Assembly: GCF_007000325.2 (NCBI RefSeq)
Contig: NZ_CP117268.1
Location: 1,364,001-1,428,000, forward strand
Direction: 5' to 3'
Length of the DNA: 64,000 nt
DNA from: Rhizobium rhododendri
GTDB lineage: Bacteria; Pseudomonadota; Alphaproteobacteria; Rhizobiales; Rhizobiaceae
Made by a program: the position numbers and the translations under genes. A model generated the notes under the pieces. It saw only the letters and a program-made list of their open reading frames with translations. It searched no databases and was not told where the DNA came from. Below are positions 9,806 through 20,809 of the stretch, in pieces (the first letter of the stretch is position 1; each line of letters begins with the position of its first letter).

Positions 9806-11872
9806 TTATGCAAGGCCAAGCGCCGTGACGATCATGTCGATTGCCTTGATGCCGATGAAAGGCACGATGACGCCGCCGAGACCGTAGATGAGCAGATTGC
9901 GGCTGAGCAGCGCGCCGGCACCGATAGGCCGGTATTTGACACCCTTCAGCGACAGCGGGATCAGGGCGATGATGATCAATGCGTTGAAGATGATCGCTGA
10001 CAGGATAGCACTCTGCGTCGAGGCCAGCCCCATGATGTTGAGCGCCTTCAGCTGCGGGTAGAAGGCGATGAACATGGCCGGGATGATCGCAAAATACTTG
10101 GCGATGTCGTTGGCGATCGAGAAGGTGGTGAGCGCGCCGCGGGTCATGAGCAACTGCTTGCCGATCTCGACGATCTCGATCAACTTGGTCGGATCGCTGT
10201 CAAGATCGACCATGTTGCCCGCTTCTCGTGCCGCAACCGTGCCGGTGTTCATAGCCACGCCGACATCGGCCTGGGCCAGCGCCGGGGCGTCGTTGGTGCC
10301 GTCGCCGCACATGGCGACGAGCTTGCCCTTGGCCTGTTCCTCGCGCATCAGCGCCAGCTTCATTTCAGGCGTCGCCTGGGCGAGGAAGTCGTCGACACCG
10401 GCTTCGGCAGCGATGGCCGCTGCGGTCATCGGATTGTCGCCCGTGATCATCACGGTGCGGATGCCCATGCGGCGCAGTTCGGCAAAGCGTTCGCGGATGC
10501 CGCCCTTGACAATGTCCTTGAGCTGGATGACGCCGAGCAGGCGCCCGTCGCGGGCAACGGCCAGCGGTGTCGCACCCGATTTTGCGATCTCGTCGGCAAT
10601 AGCCTGCAACTCGCGCACGACGTCATGATCGGCACTGCCGGAAGACGCACCGGCGCCGGTGACATAGGCAAGCACGGAGTCGACGGCACCCTTGCGGATC
10701 GACGATCCATCGACATCGACGCCGCTCATGCGGGTCTGCGCCGTGAATGGCACGAAGGTGGCCGACAGCGCCGTCATGTCGCGGCCACGGATCGCGTACT
10801 TCTCCTTGGCGAGCACGACGATCGAGCGGCCTTCCGGCGTTTCATCGGCAAGCGAGGCCAGCTGCGCAGCGTCGGCAAGATCCTGCTCGGTAACACCCCG
10901 CACAGGCCTGAAGGATGTTGCCTGGCGATTGCCGAGCGTGATCGTGCCGGTCTTGTCGAGCAGCAGCGTATCGACGTCACCGGCAGCTTCCACGGCGCGG
11001 CCCGACATGGCGAGCACGTTGAAGCGGACCAGACGGTCCATGCCGGCAATGCCGATGGCCGACAGTAGCGCGCCGATGGTGGTCGGGATGAGCGTGACGA
11101 ACAGCGCGACCAGGATGATGATCGGGATCGAGCCGCCGGCGTAGGAGGCAAAGCTCGGGATCGTGGCGGTAGCGAGAACGAAGATCAGCGTCATCCCGGC
11201 GAGCAGGATGTTGAGGGCGATCTCGTTCGGGGTCTTTTGACGTTCGGCGCCTTCCACCAGGGCGATCATGCGGTCGATGAAGGTCGAGCCGGCAGCCGCG
11301 GTGATGCGGACCCGGATCTGGTCGGATAGCACCTGCGTGCCGCCGGTCACAGCCGAACGGTCGCCGCCGGACTCGCGGATGACAGGGGCGGATTCGCCGG
11401 TGATTGCCGCCTCGTTGACGGAGGCAACGCCTTCGATCACTTCGCCGTCCGACGGGATGATGTCACCGGCCTCGACCAGCACGACATCGCCGACCTTGAG
11501 GCTCGTGCCAGACACCATGGTGAAGGCATCCCGGCTTCCCGACTGCAGCAGCTTGGCCTGGGTTTCCGTGCGCGATTTGCGCAGCGAGGCCGCCTGCGCC
11601 TTGCCGCGCCCTTCGGCAACAGCTTCGGCGAAATTGGCAAACAGGACCGTGAACCAGAGCCAAATATTGACCTGCAGCGAAAAGCCGAGATTGCTTCCGC
11701 CGGTGGCCAGATCACGGATGAACAGCACCGTCGTCAGCAGGGAAACTGTCGCAACGACAAACATGACCGGGTTCTTGGAAAGCGTACGCGGGTTAAGCTT
11801 TGCGAATGCACCGCCGATGGCGGGTATGAGAATGCGACTATCGAGGATACTCGCAGATTTTGCCTGGCTCAT
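9806..11872 (-). CDS. kdpB: KdpB, potassium-transporting P-type ATPase subunit B
   Basis: A 688-residue P-type ATPase, the energising subunit of KdpFABC. The phosphorylation motif DKTGT places the acceptor at D306. The actuator loop TGES (AAITGESAP) and the hinge [10 protein letters not shown] are intact. Length matches the family. The open frame extends 24 codons further upstream, but the start at 11872 ([10 protein letters not shown]) gives the family N-terminus and has GGAG about 10 bases upstream. It follows a small ORF and kdpA, and precedes kdpC. Confidence 0.96.
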   Translation of the reverse strand: MSQAKSASILDSRILIPAIGGAFAKLNPRTLSKNPVMFVVATVSLLTTVLFIRDLATGGSNLGFSLQVNIWLWFTVLFANFAEAVAEGRGKAQAASLRKSRTETQAKLLQSGSRDAFTMVSGTSLKVGDVVLVEAGDIIPSDGEVIEGVASVNEAAITGESAPVIRESGGDRSAVTGGTQVLSDQIRVRITAAAGSTFIDRMIALVEGAERQKTPNEIALNILLAGMTLIFVLATATIPSFASYAGGSIPIIILVALFVTLIPTTIGALLSAIGIAGMDRLVRFNVLAMSGRAVEAAGDVDTLLLDKTGTITLGNRQATSFRPVRGVTEQDLADAAQLASLADETPEGRSIVVLAKEKYAIRGRDMTALSATFVPFTAQTRMSGVDVDGSSIRKGAVDSVLAYVTGAGASSGSADHDVVRELQAIADEIAKSGATPLAVARDGRLLGVIQLKDIVKGGIRERFAELRRMGIRTVMITGDNPMTAAAIAAEAGVDDFLAQATPEMKLALMREEQAKGKLVAMCGDGTNDAPALAQADVGVAMNTGTVAAREAGNMVDLDSDPTKLIEIVEIGKQLLMTRGALTTFSIANDIAKYFAIIPAMFIAFYPQLKALNIMGLASTQSAILSAIIFNALIIIALIPLSLKGVKYRPIGAGALLSRNLLIYGLGGVIVPFIGIKAIDMIVTALGLA

Positions 11873-11915
11873 TGAGAGACTCCAGCGAAAGAGGAAGCGT
11901 GATCGGATGGGCCGG

Positions 11916-12071
11916 TCAGCCGTGAAGGATTTTGAAAGCGGCAAGCACGACCAGCAGGATGGCCATCATCATCAGGATGACGTCCGAGGCGCGGGTCGTG
12001 GCTGCCGGCCCTCGTGCCGGCGAACCGGCGCGAGGGCGTGTACGTTTGCGCAGCATGTGTCGCAGGATCAT
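11916..12071 (-). CDS. putative small membrane protein between kdpA and kdpB
   Basis: A 51-codon ORF fills the gap between kdpA and kdpB. It begins 10 bases after the kdpA stop, with GAGG about 10 bases upstream, and ends 43 bases before kdpB. The N-terminal half is strongly basic ([14 protein letters not shown]). The C-terminal half is one hydrophobic helix ([19 protein letters not shown]). This positive-inside, single-helix layout resembles small regulatory subunits of transport ATPases such as KdpF. I do not recognise the family. It could be chance, but the position, ribosome site and helix together support a real gene. Any role in Kdp assembly or regulation is inference. Confidence 0.55.
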   Translation of the reverse strand: MILRHMLRKRTRPRAGSPARGPAATTRASDVILMMMAILLVVLAAFKILHG

Positions 12072-12081
12072 CTGGAAGACC

Positions 12082-13785
12082 TCAGAATGTCTGTCCGGCG
12101 ATCATCATCAGATGCTCGACCACCGGTCCGAGCGCCAGCGCCGGGAAGAAGGTCAGGCCACCGACGATGACGATCGTGCCGACAAGTAGGCCGACGAACA
12201 GCGGACCATCGGTCGGGAATGTCCCGGCGGACGACGGGACCCGCTTCTTGGTGACCAGCGATCCGGCAATCGCCAGAGCCGGGATGATCACCAGGAAGCG
12301 ACCCATCAGCATCGAGATGCCAAGCGTGATGTTGTACCAGGGCGTATTGCCCGAGAGGCCGCCGAAGGCAGAACCGTTATTGGCAGCCGTCGAGGTGTAG
12401 GCATAGAGGATCTCCGAGAAGCCATGCGGCCCGGCCGTGCCGATGGAGGCAACGGCGCTCGGAAGCACGGAGGCAATCGCCGTGAAGATCAGCATCGCGG
12501 TCGGCAGGCAAAGAATGGCAAGGATCGCCATCTTCATTTCCTTGGCCTCGATCTTCTTGCCGAGATATTCCGGCGTGCGGCCGACCATCAGGCCGGCAAC
12601 AAAGATGGCGATGATCACGAACAGCACGATGCCGTAGAAGCCTGCGCCGACGCCGCCGACGATGACTTCGCCGAGCTGCATGTTAATCAGCGGAATAAGG
12701 CCTCCGAGCGCCGTGAAGCTACCATGCATGGCGTTGACCGCGCCGCATGAGGCCGCCGTGGTGATGACGGCGAAGAGCGAGGAAAGCACCACGCCGAAGC
12801 GCACTTCCTTGCCTTCCATGTTGCCGCCCTGCAGACCGAAGGCATGCATCAAGGGATTACCGGCAGCCTCGGCCCAGTAGGTGACACCGACACCGACGAC
12901 AAACAGGATGCCCATCGTTGCGAGGATTGCCCAGCCCTGCCGCTGATTGCCGACCATCCGGCCGAAGACATTGGTGAGGGCCGCGCCGATGGCAAAGATC
13001 GACACCATCTGGATGAGATTGGAAATCGCATCCGGATTTTCGAACGGGTGGGCTGAGTTGGCATTGAAGAAGCCGCCACCATTAGTGCCGAGCATCTTGA
13101 TCGCCAGCTGCGAGGCGACCGGGCCGACAGCGATGGTCTGCTGCGCGCCTTCGAGCGTCGTTGCCGTGACATAGGCGCCCAGCGTCTGCGGCACGCCGAG
13201 ATAGACGAAGACCAGCGTCATGACGATGCAGATCGGCAGCAGGATGTAGAATGTGGCGCGGGTCATATCGACCCAGAAATTGCCGATCGCCTTACCGGAG
13301 GCGCGCGAAAAGCCCCTGATGAGGCCCATCGCGATGGCCATGCCGGTCGCTGCCGACAGGAAGTTCTGGACCGTGGAGCCTGCCATCTGTGTCAGGTACG
13401 ACATTGTGCTTTCGCCGCCGTAGTTCTGCCAGTTGGTGTTGGTGACAAAGCTCACGGCGTTGTTGAACGACAGGTCTGTCGGCACGGTAGCCATGCCGGC
13501 GGGATTGTAGGGGAGCACCGCCTGGAAGCGTTGCAGTGCATAGAGCACGACGACGCCGAGAAGATTGAACATCAGCAATGAGAACGCATAGGAGGTCCAG
13601 TGCTGCTCCTCGCGCTCGCTGGTGCCAGCAAGTCGGTAAAGGCCGCGCTCGACAGGGCCGAGAACGATCGAGAGGTAAGTGCGCTCGCCCGCAAACACGC
13701 GGGTCATGTAACCGCCGAGCGGTTTGACGAGCACTATGACGATCCCGCAAAAAAGCAGGATCTGAAGCCATCCGTTGAGGGTCAT
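12082..13785 (-). CDS. kdpA: KdpA, potassium-binding channel-like subunit
   Basis: A 567-residue polytopic membrane protein of the K+ transporter superfamily, the ion-translocating subunit of KdpFABC. Pore-type segments visible include [19 protein letters not shown] and the [13 protein letters not shown] region. It begins [19 protein letters not shown], normal for KdpA, and starts 33 bases after kdpF. Length fits the family. Confidence 0.96.
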   Translation of the reverse strand: MTLNGWLQILLFCGIVIVLVKPLGGYMTRVFAGERTYLSIVLGPVERGLYRLAGTSEREEQHWTSYAFSLLMFNLLGVVVLYALQRFQAVLPYNPAGMATVPTDLSFNNAVSFVTNTNWQNYGGESTMSYLTQMAGSTVQNFLSAATGMAIAMGLIRGFSRASGKAIGNFWVDMTRATFYILLPICIVMTLVFVYLGVPQTLGAYVTATTLEGAQQTIAVGPVASQLAIKMLGTNGGGFFNANSAHPFENPDAISNLIQMVSIFAIGAALTNVFGRMVGNQRQGWAILATMGILFVVGVGVTYWAEAAGNPLMHAFGLQGGNMEGKEVRFGVVLSSLFAVITTAASCGAVNAMHGSFTALGGLIPLINMQLGEVIVGGVGAGFYGIVLFVIIAIFVAGLMVGRTPEYLGKKIEAKEMKMAILAILCLPTAMLIFTAIASVLPSAVASIGTAGPHGFSEILYAYTSTAANNGSAFGGLSGNTPWYNITLGISMLMGRFLVIIPALAIAGSLVTKKRVPSSAGTFPTDGPLFVGLLVGTIVIVGGLTFFPALALGPVVEHLMMIAGQTF

Positions 13786-13818
13786 GGGGTTATCTTTCAG
13801 GTCCCGGCGCCGGGCGGA

Positions 13819-13908
13819 TCAGAAGCGCTCTGGGCGAATGAGGGCATAGGTGAGATAGACCGTCAGGAAGACGGTCACCGCACCGCTCAAAATGTAGTCG
13901 AACAGCAT
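13819..13908 (-). CDS. kdpF: KdpF, small subunit of the Kdp complex
   Basis: A 29-residue ORF directly before kdpA whose C-terminal part reads VFLTVYLTYALIRPERF. This matches the KdpF pattern of one membrane helix followed by a YAL-(I/L)-x-x-E-x-F tail. The start at 13908 has AGAGGAA about 8 bases upstream. KdpF is a lipid-like stabilising peptide of the KdpFABC complex. Its position 33 bases before kdpA is as in other kdpFABC operons. It is too short for most gene callers. Confidence 0.9.
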   Translation of the reverse strand: MLFDYILSGAVTVFLTVYLTYALIRPERF

Positions 13909-13923
13909 GGGTGTTATTCCTCT

Positions 13924-14013
13924 TCAGAGACGGTCGCAGGCTTTGGTGTAGGCAAAACAAAGCCCGAAAAAGATGATGACGATGCCAAGCATGGCGATAT
14001 CCATCGCGCGCAT
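13924..14013 (-). CDS. small membrane ORF upstream of kdpF
   Basis: A 29-codon ORF stops 15 bases before kdpF. It has a GAAAGGA ribosome site directly ahead of the ATG at 14013. A second ATG three codons in would also serve. The peptide is one hydrophobic helix (MLGIVIIFFGLCFAYTKA) with a short polar CDRL end. Similar tiny ORFs ending in a Y-x-x-(A/G)-C-(D/E)-R-L pattern occur before kdpF in other bacteria, as far as I recall, but I know no assigned function. Co-transcription with kdpFABC is inferred from spacing. Confidence 0.7.
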   Translation of the reverse strand: MRAMDIAMLGIVIIFFGLCFAYTKACDRL

Positions 14014-14306
14014 GTCCTTTCAGATTGTCGAGAAACAGGGAGCCACAGGGCTTACGCCCGGCGAGAAAGCACGCGCTTCCCGCACCAATGATATGTACCC
14101 GATCCGCATAAACGTTCGAGACGTGATCGCGGCGGCCCATATAAAAAAGCTATAAAGATTTGGAGGTTTTGCAGTCTGCGTGGGCTCGGGGGCAGAGAGC
14201 GCTCGCAAAAAAAATGCGGCATGCGTGTGACACAGCCGCGAGCAGAGGCCGCGACTGCGGGCTGTCTCGAGGAGGCAGCCGGGTTTAGCGGGTGGGCAGA
14301 GTTGCC
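14014..14306. promoter_or_regulatory. intergenic region containing the kdp operon promoter
   Basis: About 290 bases without a convincing gene lie between the first ORF of the kdp operon and the udh stop; both are transcribed on the minus strand. The kdp promoter must lie here. An AT-rich patch at roughly 14139-14165 is the most promoter-like part. I could not define a KdpE site. A run of eight A residues at 14206-14213 is not flanked by a clear terminator stem. Confidence 0.4.
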
Positions 14307-15104
14307 TCAATCCTCGACGAAGATCGGATCCTGCGTGAACTGCCCGCCCTGGTAGACGGCCATGGGCGAACGGGGATCGGGGCGAACGACGGCCGCGTCC
14401 AGCTCGGCACGAAAGCGCTCGGCATTGTCCTTCGGATGCCAACCCAGGAAGGAGGCGGCGGAATTGTCCCACCAGCGGCTGTCATTGTCCGACACGCCCC
14501 AGATGATCGGGCATCCCAGCATCGGCGCGCGAAAGACGCAGCCGATCAGGCTGGCAAAATCGTCAAAGGACATCCAAGTCGACAGCATCCGATGATTGGA
14601 TGGCTTTTCCATGCAGCTGCCGATCCGCACGATGGCAGTCTCCTGCTGGAACTTGTCGAAGTACATGTGCGCGAGGGCCTCGCCGAAACATTTCGACACG
14701 CCATAAAGCCCGTCGGGGCGCATCGGCGCGACTGTGTCGAGGTGCTGATCCTGCCTGTAGAAACCGACGGTGTGGTTCGAGCTCGCAAACAGGATGCGCG
14801 GCTTTCCGTGGGCACGGGCCGCCTCGTAGAGATTGTAGAGGCCGAGCAGGTTGGCATTCAGGATCTTGGAAAACTTGTCTTCGACGGAGATGCCGCCCAG
14901 ATGCAGGATACCTTCACAACCCTCCACGAGCCGATCGACGGCCTCGGCATCGCTGAGGTCGCAGGTCACCACTTCCTCGTGGGCTTCAGCCTTACCGAGC
15001 TCGACGATATCCGACAGCCGGATGACATCCGCCATCGACGCCAGACGTGTGCGCATTGCCCGGCCCAAACCGCCGGCAGCGCCGGTCACCAGCAATCTCT
15101 TCAT
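14307..15104 (-). CDS. udh: uronate dehydrogenase (NAD+)
   Basis: A 265-residue short-chain dehydrogenase that closely matches, from memory, Agrobacterium uronate dehydrogenase, which has the same length. It oxidises D-galacturonate or D-glucuronate to the aldarolactone with NAD+. The NAD-binding loop TGAAGGLG is at residues 7-14. The catalytic pair is in LYGVSKCFGE (Y134, K138), and the SSNHTVGFY segment supplies the conserved Ser/Asn. The start at 15104 is fixed by GGAGGAG about 8 bases upstream; a start seven codons earlier would swallow that site. It is divergent from the GntR regulator gene and the rest of the pathway. Confidence 0.93.
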   Translation of the reverse strand: MKRLLVTGAAGGLGRAMRTRLASMADVIRLSDIVELGKAEAHEEVVTCDLSDAEAVDRLVEGCEGILHLGGISVEDKFSKILNANLLGLYNLYEAARAHGKPRILFASSNHTVGFYRQDQHLDTVAPMRPDGLYGVSKCFGEALAHMYFDKFQQETAIVRIGSCMEKPSNHRMLSTWMSFDDFASLIGCVFRAPMLGCPIIWGVSDNDSRWWDNSAASFLGWHPKDNAERFRAELDAAVVRPDPRSPMAVYQGGQFTQDPIFVED

Positions 15105-15127
15105 ATCCAACTCCTCCAAACCCATTC

Positions 15128-15146
15128 CAACTCATCATACATGTTG
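15128..15146. promoter_or_regulatory. candidate operator upstream of udh
   Basis: CAACTCATCATACATGTTG lies 23 bases upstream of the udh start. Its ends form a CAAC/GTTG inverted repeat. Read on the udh strand, 17 of 18 positions match a sequence just before kdgD at 15975-15992. Two copies bracketing the GntR regulator gene suggest that this regulator binds here. That is inference from sequence identity only. Confidence 0.6.
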
Positions 15147-15247
15147 GCGGATTTGCGTCAACGATGCAGCTTCGTCATGGCTTATGTCGCCGATATGATA
15201 TAGGCATTTCCACGATAGAAGTCTTGCAGATCGAAGGAACCGACGGC

Positions 15248-15974
15248 GTGGCCCTACAGCCTAAGTCACAAACCGAAGCAAAGTCGCAGACCCTGGTGGC
15301 CCGTCTCAGCGACACATTGCGCCGCGCCATCGCCGCCGGCCAGTTCCCCCCGGGCAGCAAGCTGCCGAGCGAAGCGCAACTGACCGAAACCCACGGGGTC
15401 AGCCGAACGGTGGTGCGCGAAGCCATCGCTGCTCTTCGCGCCGACCGCTTGGTCGAGGCGCAACAGGGTGCAGGTGTCTTCGTGCTGGACCCGCCTGCCC
15501 AGATCCAGGCCTTCGGCAGCCTCGATCACGCCCGTGTTTCCTCGGTTATCGAGCTTCTGGAGTTAAGAACAGCCGTCGAAGTCGAGGCGGCGGGCCTTGC
15601 TGCCCTACGCCGATCGCCGGCCCAGGAAGAGGCTATCTTCGAGCGCCACCACGCCGTGCGCGACTGTCTCGACGCCGGGGTGCCGACCAGCGAGGCCGAC
15701 TTCGCGCTGCATCTGGCCATCGCCGAAGCGACCAATAACGGTCGGTTTCGCGAATTCCTGTCGATGATCGGACCGCGCATCATTCCCCGTGCTGCCATCC
15801 GTGACGGAGAGAACGAAGCCGACCAGTCGACCTACATCCTCCTCATCGACGACGAGCATCAACAGATCGTCGCCGCCATTTCTGCCGGCGACGAGGAAGC
15901 CGCCCGGGCCGCCATGCGCCGCCACCTCAGGGGCAGCCAGGACCGCTACCGCACACTGTTGCGCGGGCAACGCA

Positions 15975-15985
<11 letters not shown>
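15248..15985 (+). CDS. GntR/FadR-family transcriptional regulator of uronate catabolism
   Basis: A 245-residue regulator with an N-terminal GntR winged helix (LPSEAQLTETHGVSRTVVREA) and a C-terminal FCD ligand domain, including the RTAVEVEAAGLAA helix and metal-type histidines (HLAIAEATNN, DDEHQQIV). The upstream frame is open, but the sequence before residue 68 of that frame is not GntR-like. A GTG start at 15248 with AAGGA about 10 bases upstream gives the normal family length. It sits between divergent udh and the kdgD operon, so it probably controls both in response to a uronate or aldarate (inference). Confidence 0.88.
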
Positions 15986-16960
<975 letters not shown>

Positions 16961-16964
16961 GCCG

Positions 16965-18101
16965 ATGAAGATCGCTGCCGTCAACACGCACCTGCTCGAA
17001 TACCGCCTGCCGGTGCCCTTCGAAAGTGCATCGATGCGCTTCGACCGCCGCGCGCATATGCTCGTCGAGATCGTTTGCGACGACGGCACGATCGGATGGG
17101 GCGAATGCCTCGGCCCCGCGCGACCGAATGCGGCAGTTGTGGCTGCCTATACAAGCCGGCTGATCGGTGCCGATCCACTGGAGACCGAAAAGATCTGGGC
17201 GGTCCTCTACAACGCGCTGCGCGACCAGGGCCAACGAGGCCTTTCCATTACCGCCCTGTCCGGCATCGACATTGCGCTCTGGGATATCAAGGGTAAGCAT
17301 TTCGGCGTGCCGATCTCCACCCTTCTGGGCGGTCGTTTCCGCAAGAGCGTCCGCGCTTATGCCACCGGCAGCTTCAAACGCGATGGCGTCGACCGGATTG
17401 AGGACAATGCCAACGAGATGGGAACCCATGCCAAGGCAGGGTTTCATGCGGTCAAGATCAAGATCGGTTTCGATGTCGAGGAGGACCTGCGCGTCATCCG
17501 CGCCGTGCGCGAAGCCATCGGACCGCACACCCGGCTGATGATCGACGCCAACCACGGCTACGATGTCATCGAGGCAGTGTCGCTCGGCAAGCGCGCCGCC
17601 GAACACGGCATCGACTGGTTCGAGGAGCCCGTCGTGCCGGAACAACTGGGCGCCTATCGCGCGGTGCGCGCAGGCCAGCCTATCCCGGTGGCGGGAGGCG
17701 AGACCTGGCACACGCGCTGGGGCATGCAGGAGCCCATCGAGAGCCGCGCCATCGACATCATCCAGCCGGACCTTTGCGGCGTAGGCGGTTTCACCGAAGC
17801 CCGCCGCATCGCCGACATGGCGGCGCTGCATGGCGTGCGCGTCGTGCCGCATGTCTGGGGCACTGCGGTCCATATCGCCGCAGCACTGCAGTTCATGGCG
17901 TCGATGATCCCCAACCCGGTGCGGGTCAATCCTATCGAGCCGATCCTCGAATTCGACCGCACCGACAATCCTTTCCGCCAGGCCGTCATCACGACGCCCA
18001 TCGAACACGTCGACGGCGTCGTGGCGATACCGGATGGTCCGGGGCTCGGCATCGAGATCGACCGCGCGGCACTCGCCGAGTTCCGCATGGGAGACGACTG
18101 A
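16965..18101 (+). CDS. gci: D-galactarolactone cycloisomerase
   Basis: A 378-residue enolase-superfamily (mandelate racemase/muconate lactonising) enzyme with the same length and, as I recall, closely similar sequence to Agrobacterium Gci. It opens D-galactaro-1,4-lactone to 5-keto-4-deoxy-D-glucarate. The KxK motif is K164/K166 (AVKIKIGF). Metal ligands are D194 (IDANHGY), E220 (DWFEEPV) and E246 (GGETWH), with the acid/base His in VVPHVWG. It lies four bases after kdgD and one base before the isomerase gene. Confidence 0.93.
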   Translation: MKIAAVNTHLLEYRLPVPFESASMRFDRRAHMLVEIVCDDGTIGWGECLGPARPNAAVVAAYTSRLIGADPLETEKIWAVLYNALRDQGQRGLSITALSGIDIALWDIKGKHFGVPISTLLGGRFRKSVRAYATGSFKRDGVDRIEDNANEMGTHAKAGFHAVKIKIGFDVEEDLRVIRAVREAIGPHTRLMIDANHGYDVIEAVSLGKRAAEHGIDWFEEPVVPEQLGAYRAVRAGQPIPVAGGETWHTRWGMQEPIESRAIDIIQPDLCGVGGFTEARRIADMAALHGVRVVPHVWGTAVHIAAALQFMASMIPNPVRVNPIEPILEFDRTDNPFRQAVITTPIEHVDGVVAIPDGPGLGIEIDRAALAEFRMGDD

Positions 18102-18102
18102 C

Positions 18103-18984
18103 ATGCTCGTCCGCCCCCTCTCCGGCCGCAAGCCGCGCATCGCCCTTCCCGCCGGTGCGATCGACAGCCAGACGCATATGTACCTGCCCGGCTTCCCGGC
18201 ACTTCCCGGCGGACCGCCTCTGCCCGCCGACGACCTGCCGACACCATCGCAATATCGTCAGCTGATGGGGTGGCTCGGCATCGAGCGCGTGGTGATCACG
18301 CAGGGCAATTCCCACCAGCGCGCCAATGGCAACCTGATGGCCTGCCTGGCCGAAATGGGCAGCAGCGCTCGCGGCGTTGCGGTCATCGATGCAGACACGA
18401 CCGACGCCGAACTCGACGCGCTCGCTAAGGCCGGCGTCGTGGGAGCGCGGATCATGGATCTGCCTGGCGGGGGGATCGGGCTGGAGGCTCTCGAGGATAT
18501 TGACGCAAAGGCAAATGTCCGGGGCTGGATGCTGGCGATACAGTTCGACGGCAGCGACATCATCAGCCATGAACCGCGGCTCGCGACGCTGAAATCACGG
18601 TGGGTTCTCGATCATCACGGCAAGTTTTTTGCGGGCGCGGCGCCTGACGGACCAGAGGTCGCAGCGCTGAAGCGGCTCATCGATGGCGGCCGTTGCTGGT
18701 TTAAGTTTGCCGGCTGCTATGAATCGTCGAAATCCGGCGGTCCTGACTTTGCCGATATCGCGGCGGTCGCCCGTGCAATCGCAACCCATGCGCCGGAGCG
18801 GATCGTCTGGGGCACCAACTGGCCGCACAATCTGGCGCGGGAGCAGGAGCAATATCCTGACGATGCTGCGCTGGCGGATACCGTGCTTGGCTGGCTTTCG
18901 GATGACCATGCCCGAAAGCTGGCATTGGTCGATAATCCGCAGCAGCTTTTTGGATTTTTGCCTGCCAACGGCACGGTGGCTTGA
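18103..18984 (+). CDS. gli: D-galactarolactone isomerase (amidohydrolase 2 family)
   Basis: A 293-residue amidohydrolase-fold protein matching the gene next to gci in Agrobacterium, characterised there as galactarolactone isomerase (Gli). It interconverts the lactone made by uronate dehydrogenase and the form used by Gci. Family features are DSQTHMYLPGFP near the N-terminus, VLDHHGKF, and the terminal WGTNWPH motif. The start is the ATG one base after the gci stop; the longer frame would run through gci. Confidence 0.88.
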   Translation: MLVRPLSGRKPRIALPAGAIDSQTHMYLPGFPALPGGPPLPADDLPTPSQYRQLMGWLGIERVVITQGNSHQRANGNLMACLAEMGSSARGVAVIDADTTDAELDALAKAGVVGARIMDLPGGGIGLEALEDIDAKANVRGWMLAIQFDGSDIISHEPRLATLKSRWVLDHHGKFFAGAAPDGPEVAALKRLIDGGRCWFKFAGCYESSKSGGPDFADIAAVARAIATHAPERIVWGTNWPHNLAREQEQYPDDAALADTVLGWLSDDHARKLALVDNPQQLFGFLPANGTVA

Positions 18985-19160
18985 GGTTTTGCCGGAACGG
19001 GGAGGTTTCGGCATCGGCATGGGAGGACAGCGGGGCGTCGAGTAGCGTTTGAACGTCCCGATCCCCTGCAACATCGATTTCTACGCCTAACCGGCGCCTC
19101 GCTCTCTGACAGAGCCAAAGCGCACGGCCATTTTGTTTCGTACTGGGAGAGAGAGAAACA

Positions 19161-20135
19161 ATGACGCACAGCAAGATCATCACTGCTGCCTTTGCCGGCC
19201 TGCTGGCACTCGGCACGTTCGCGCCGGCACAGGCGCGCCAGTTCCGCTCGGCCGACGTCCAGGCACCGGACTACCCGACCGTCAAAGCCGTGCAGTTCAT
19301 GAGCGACGCGCTCAGCAAGGCGTCGGACGGAAAATATACCATCAAGGTGTTCCCGAACTCGCAGCTCGGCAGCGAGAAGGACACGATCGAGCAGGTCAAG
19401 CTCGGCGCGCTGGACTTCATCCGCGTCAATGCCGGAACGCTGAACACCATTTGCCCGGCGATGATGGTGCCGGTCCTGCCCTTCATGTTCCACGACAAGG
19501 CGCAGATGCGCACAGTGCTCGACGGGCCGATCGGCGACAAGATCCTCGCCGATTGCGATGCCCACGGACTGGTCGGCCTTGCCTTCTACGATTCCGGCTC
19601 GCGTTCCTTCTACACCACCAAGCCGGTGCGCAAGATGGAAGACCTGAAGGGCATGAAGATCCGCGTCCAGCAGTCGGATGTCTGGGTGGCGATGATGAAG
19701 GCGCTCGGCGCCAACGCCACGCCTATGCCGACGGGTGAAGTCTATACCGGCCTGAAGACGGGGCTGATCGACGGTGCCGAAAACAACTGGCCGAGCTACT
19801 ACAACTTCCACCACTATGAGCTGGCGAAGTATTACTCGCTCACCGAACACTCGATGTCCCCGGATGTCCTGTTGATGTCGAAGCGCGTCTACGACAGCTT
19901 CACACCGGCCGAACAGACGCAGGTCCGCCAGCTCGCCAAACAATCGGTCACCTATATGCGCCAGCTCTGGGACGCCATGGAAACGACGTCCGAAGAGAAG
20001 GTCAAGGCATCCGGCGTCGAGGTCATCACCATCGACAAGACACCGTTCGAGGCCGCGATGAAGCCGATCTACGATCAGTTCGTCACCGATCCCGCCCTGA
20101 AGGACATGATCACCGCCATCAAGGCCACGAAATAA
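19161..20135 (+). CDS. TRAP transporter substrate-binding protein (DctP family)
   Basis: A 324-residue periplasmic binding protein of a tripartite ATP-independent transporter. The signal peptide ends at PAQA (about residue 25). DctP features include FPNSQLGSEKDTIEQVKLGALDF, the conserved arginine in LKGMKIRVQQ that binds the ligand carboxylate, and the GLIDGAENNWPSY segment. It has a GGGAGAGAGAG ribosome site. Location in the galacturonate locus makes a uronate or aldarate the likely ligand (inference). Confidence 0.93.
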   Translation: MTHSKIITAAFAGLLALGTFAPAQARQFRSADVQAPDYPTVKAVQFMSDALSKASDGKYTIKVFPNSQLGSEKDTIEQVKLGALDFIRVNAGTLNTICPAMMVPVLPFMFHDKAQMRTVLDGPIGDKILADCDAHGLVGLAFYDSGSRSFYTTKPVRKMEDLKGMKIRVQQSDVWVAMMKALGANATPMPTGEVYTGLKTGLIDGAENNWPSYYNFHHYELAKYYSLTEHSMSPDVLLMSKRVYDSFTPAEQTQVRQLAKQSVTYMRQLWDAMETTSEEKVKASGVEVITIDKTPFEAAMKPIYDQFVTDPALKDMITAIKATK

Positions 20136-20233
20136 CGTCTCCGCCGGCGCGTGACAGCGCGTCGGCCCTGACCACTGCGTGGCGGTGACGGCTATCCACT
20201 CCGCCTGACGATCATCATCCGAGGAGACCGCCC

Positions 20234-20809
20234 ATGGCTGCGCATCCGCATGCACCGCCCATCGACCCCGCGCGTGCCGAGACGATCCGGACGACCGTCA
20301 ATACGACGGGCCCGCTTGGCCGCTTCTTCGCCTTCAACGCCTGGCTCTCGCGGATCTGCCTGAAATTTGCGGTGCTCGGTACGCTGCTGATCGTTGCGGC
20401 CGTCCTCTACCAGATCTTCGGGCGCTACGTGCTGAACGACTCGCCGGCCTGGACGGAAATCTTCGCGCTGGTCGTCATTCTCTATGTCACCTGCTTTGCG
20501 GCGGCCGTCGGCGTGCGCGACGGGCGGCATATCGGCATGGATTCGCTGCTCAATCTGGCGCCCGAGCCATTTCGGATGGCTGCAGAGATCATCGTCTATC
20601 TCGGCATGATCGTCTTCGGATTGTCGATGGCCTACAGCGGCGCCGAGCTTGCGGTGGAGATGGCACCCTACCTCAATGCCGGCCTGCCGATTTCACAGGC
20701 TTGGAGTTACGTGCCGCTGGCCGCCGGCGGCCTTTTGATCGCCCTATTCGCCGTCGAACGCATCATCGCCGCCATCCTGAAAATCAAGGTAATCCCCTCA
20801 TGGCATTGA
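20234..20809 (+). CDS. TRAP transporter small permease (DctQ family)
   Basis: A 191-residue protein with four membrane helices, the usual DctQ layout, after a polar N-terminal stretch of about 35 residues. The motif ILYVTCFAAAVGVRDGRHIGMD in the second helix and loop is typical. It pairs with the large permease, whose gene overlaps its end by ten bases. Confidence 0.92.
   Translation: MAAHPHAPPIDPARAETIRTTVNTTGPLGRFFAFNAWLSRICLKFAVLGTLLIVAAVLYQIFGRYVLNDSPAWTEIFALVVILYVTCFAAAVGVRDGRHIGMDSLLNLAPEPFRMAAEIIVYLGMIVFGLSMAYSGAELAVEMAPYLNAGLPISQAWSYVPLAAGGLLIALFAVERIIAAILKIKVIPSWH

Noticed and set aside
17654..20255. Long minus-strand open frames opposite gci, gli and dctP
   Set aside because: Shadows of well-supported plus-strand genes. 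They lack domains and ribosome sites.
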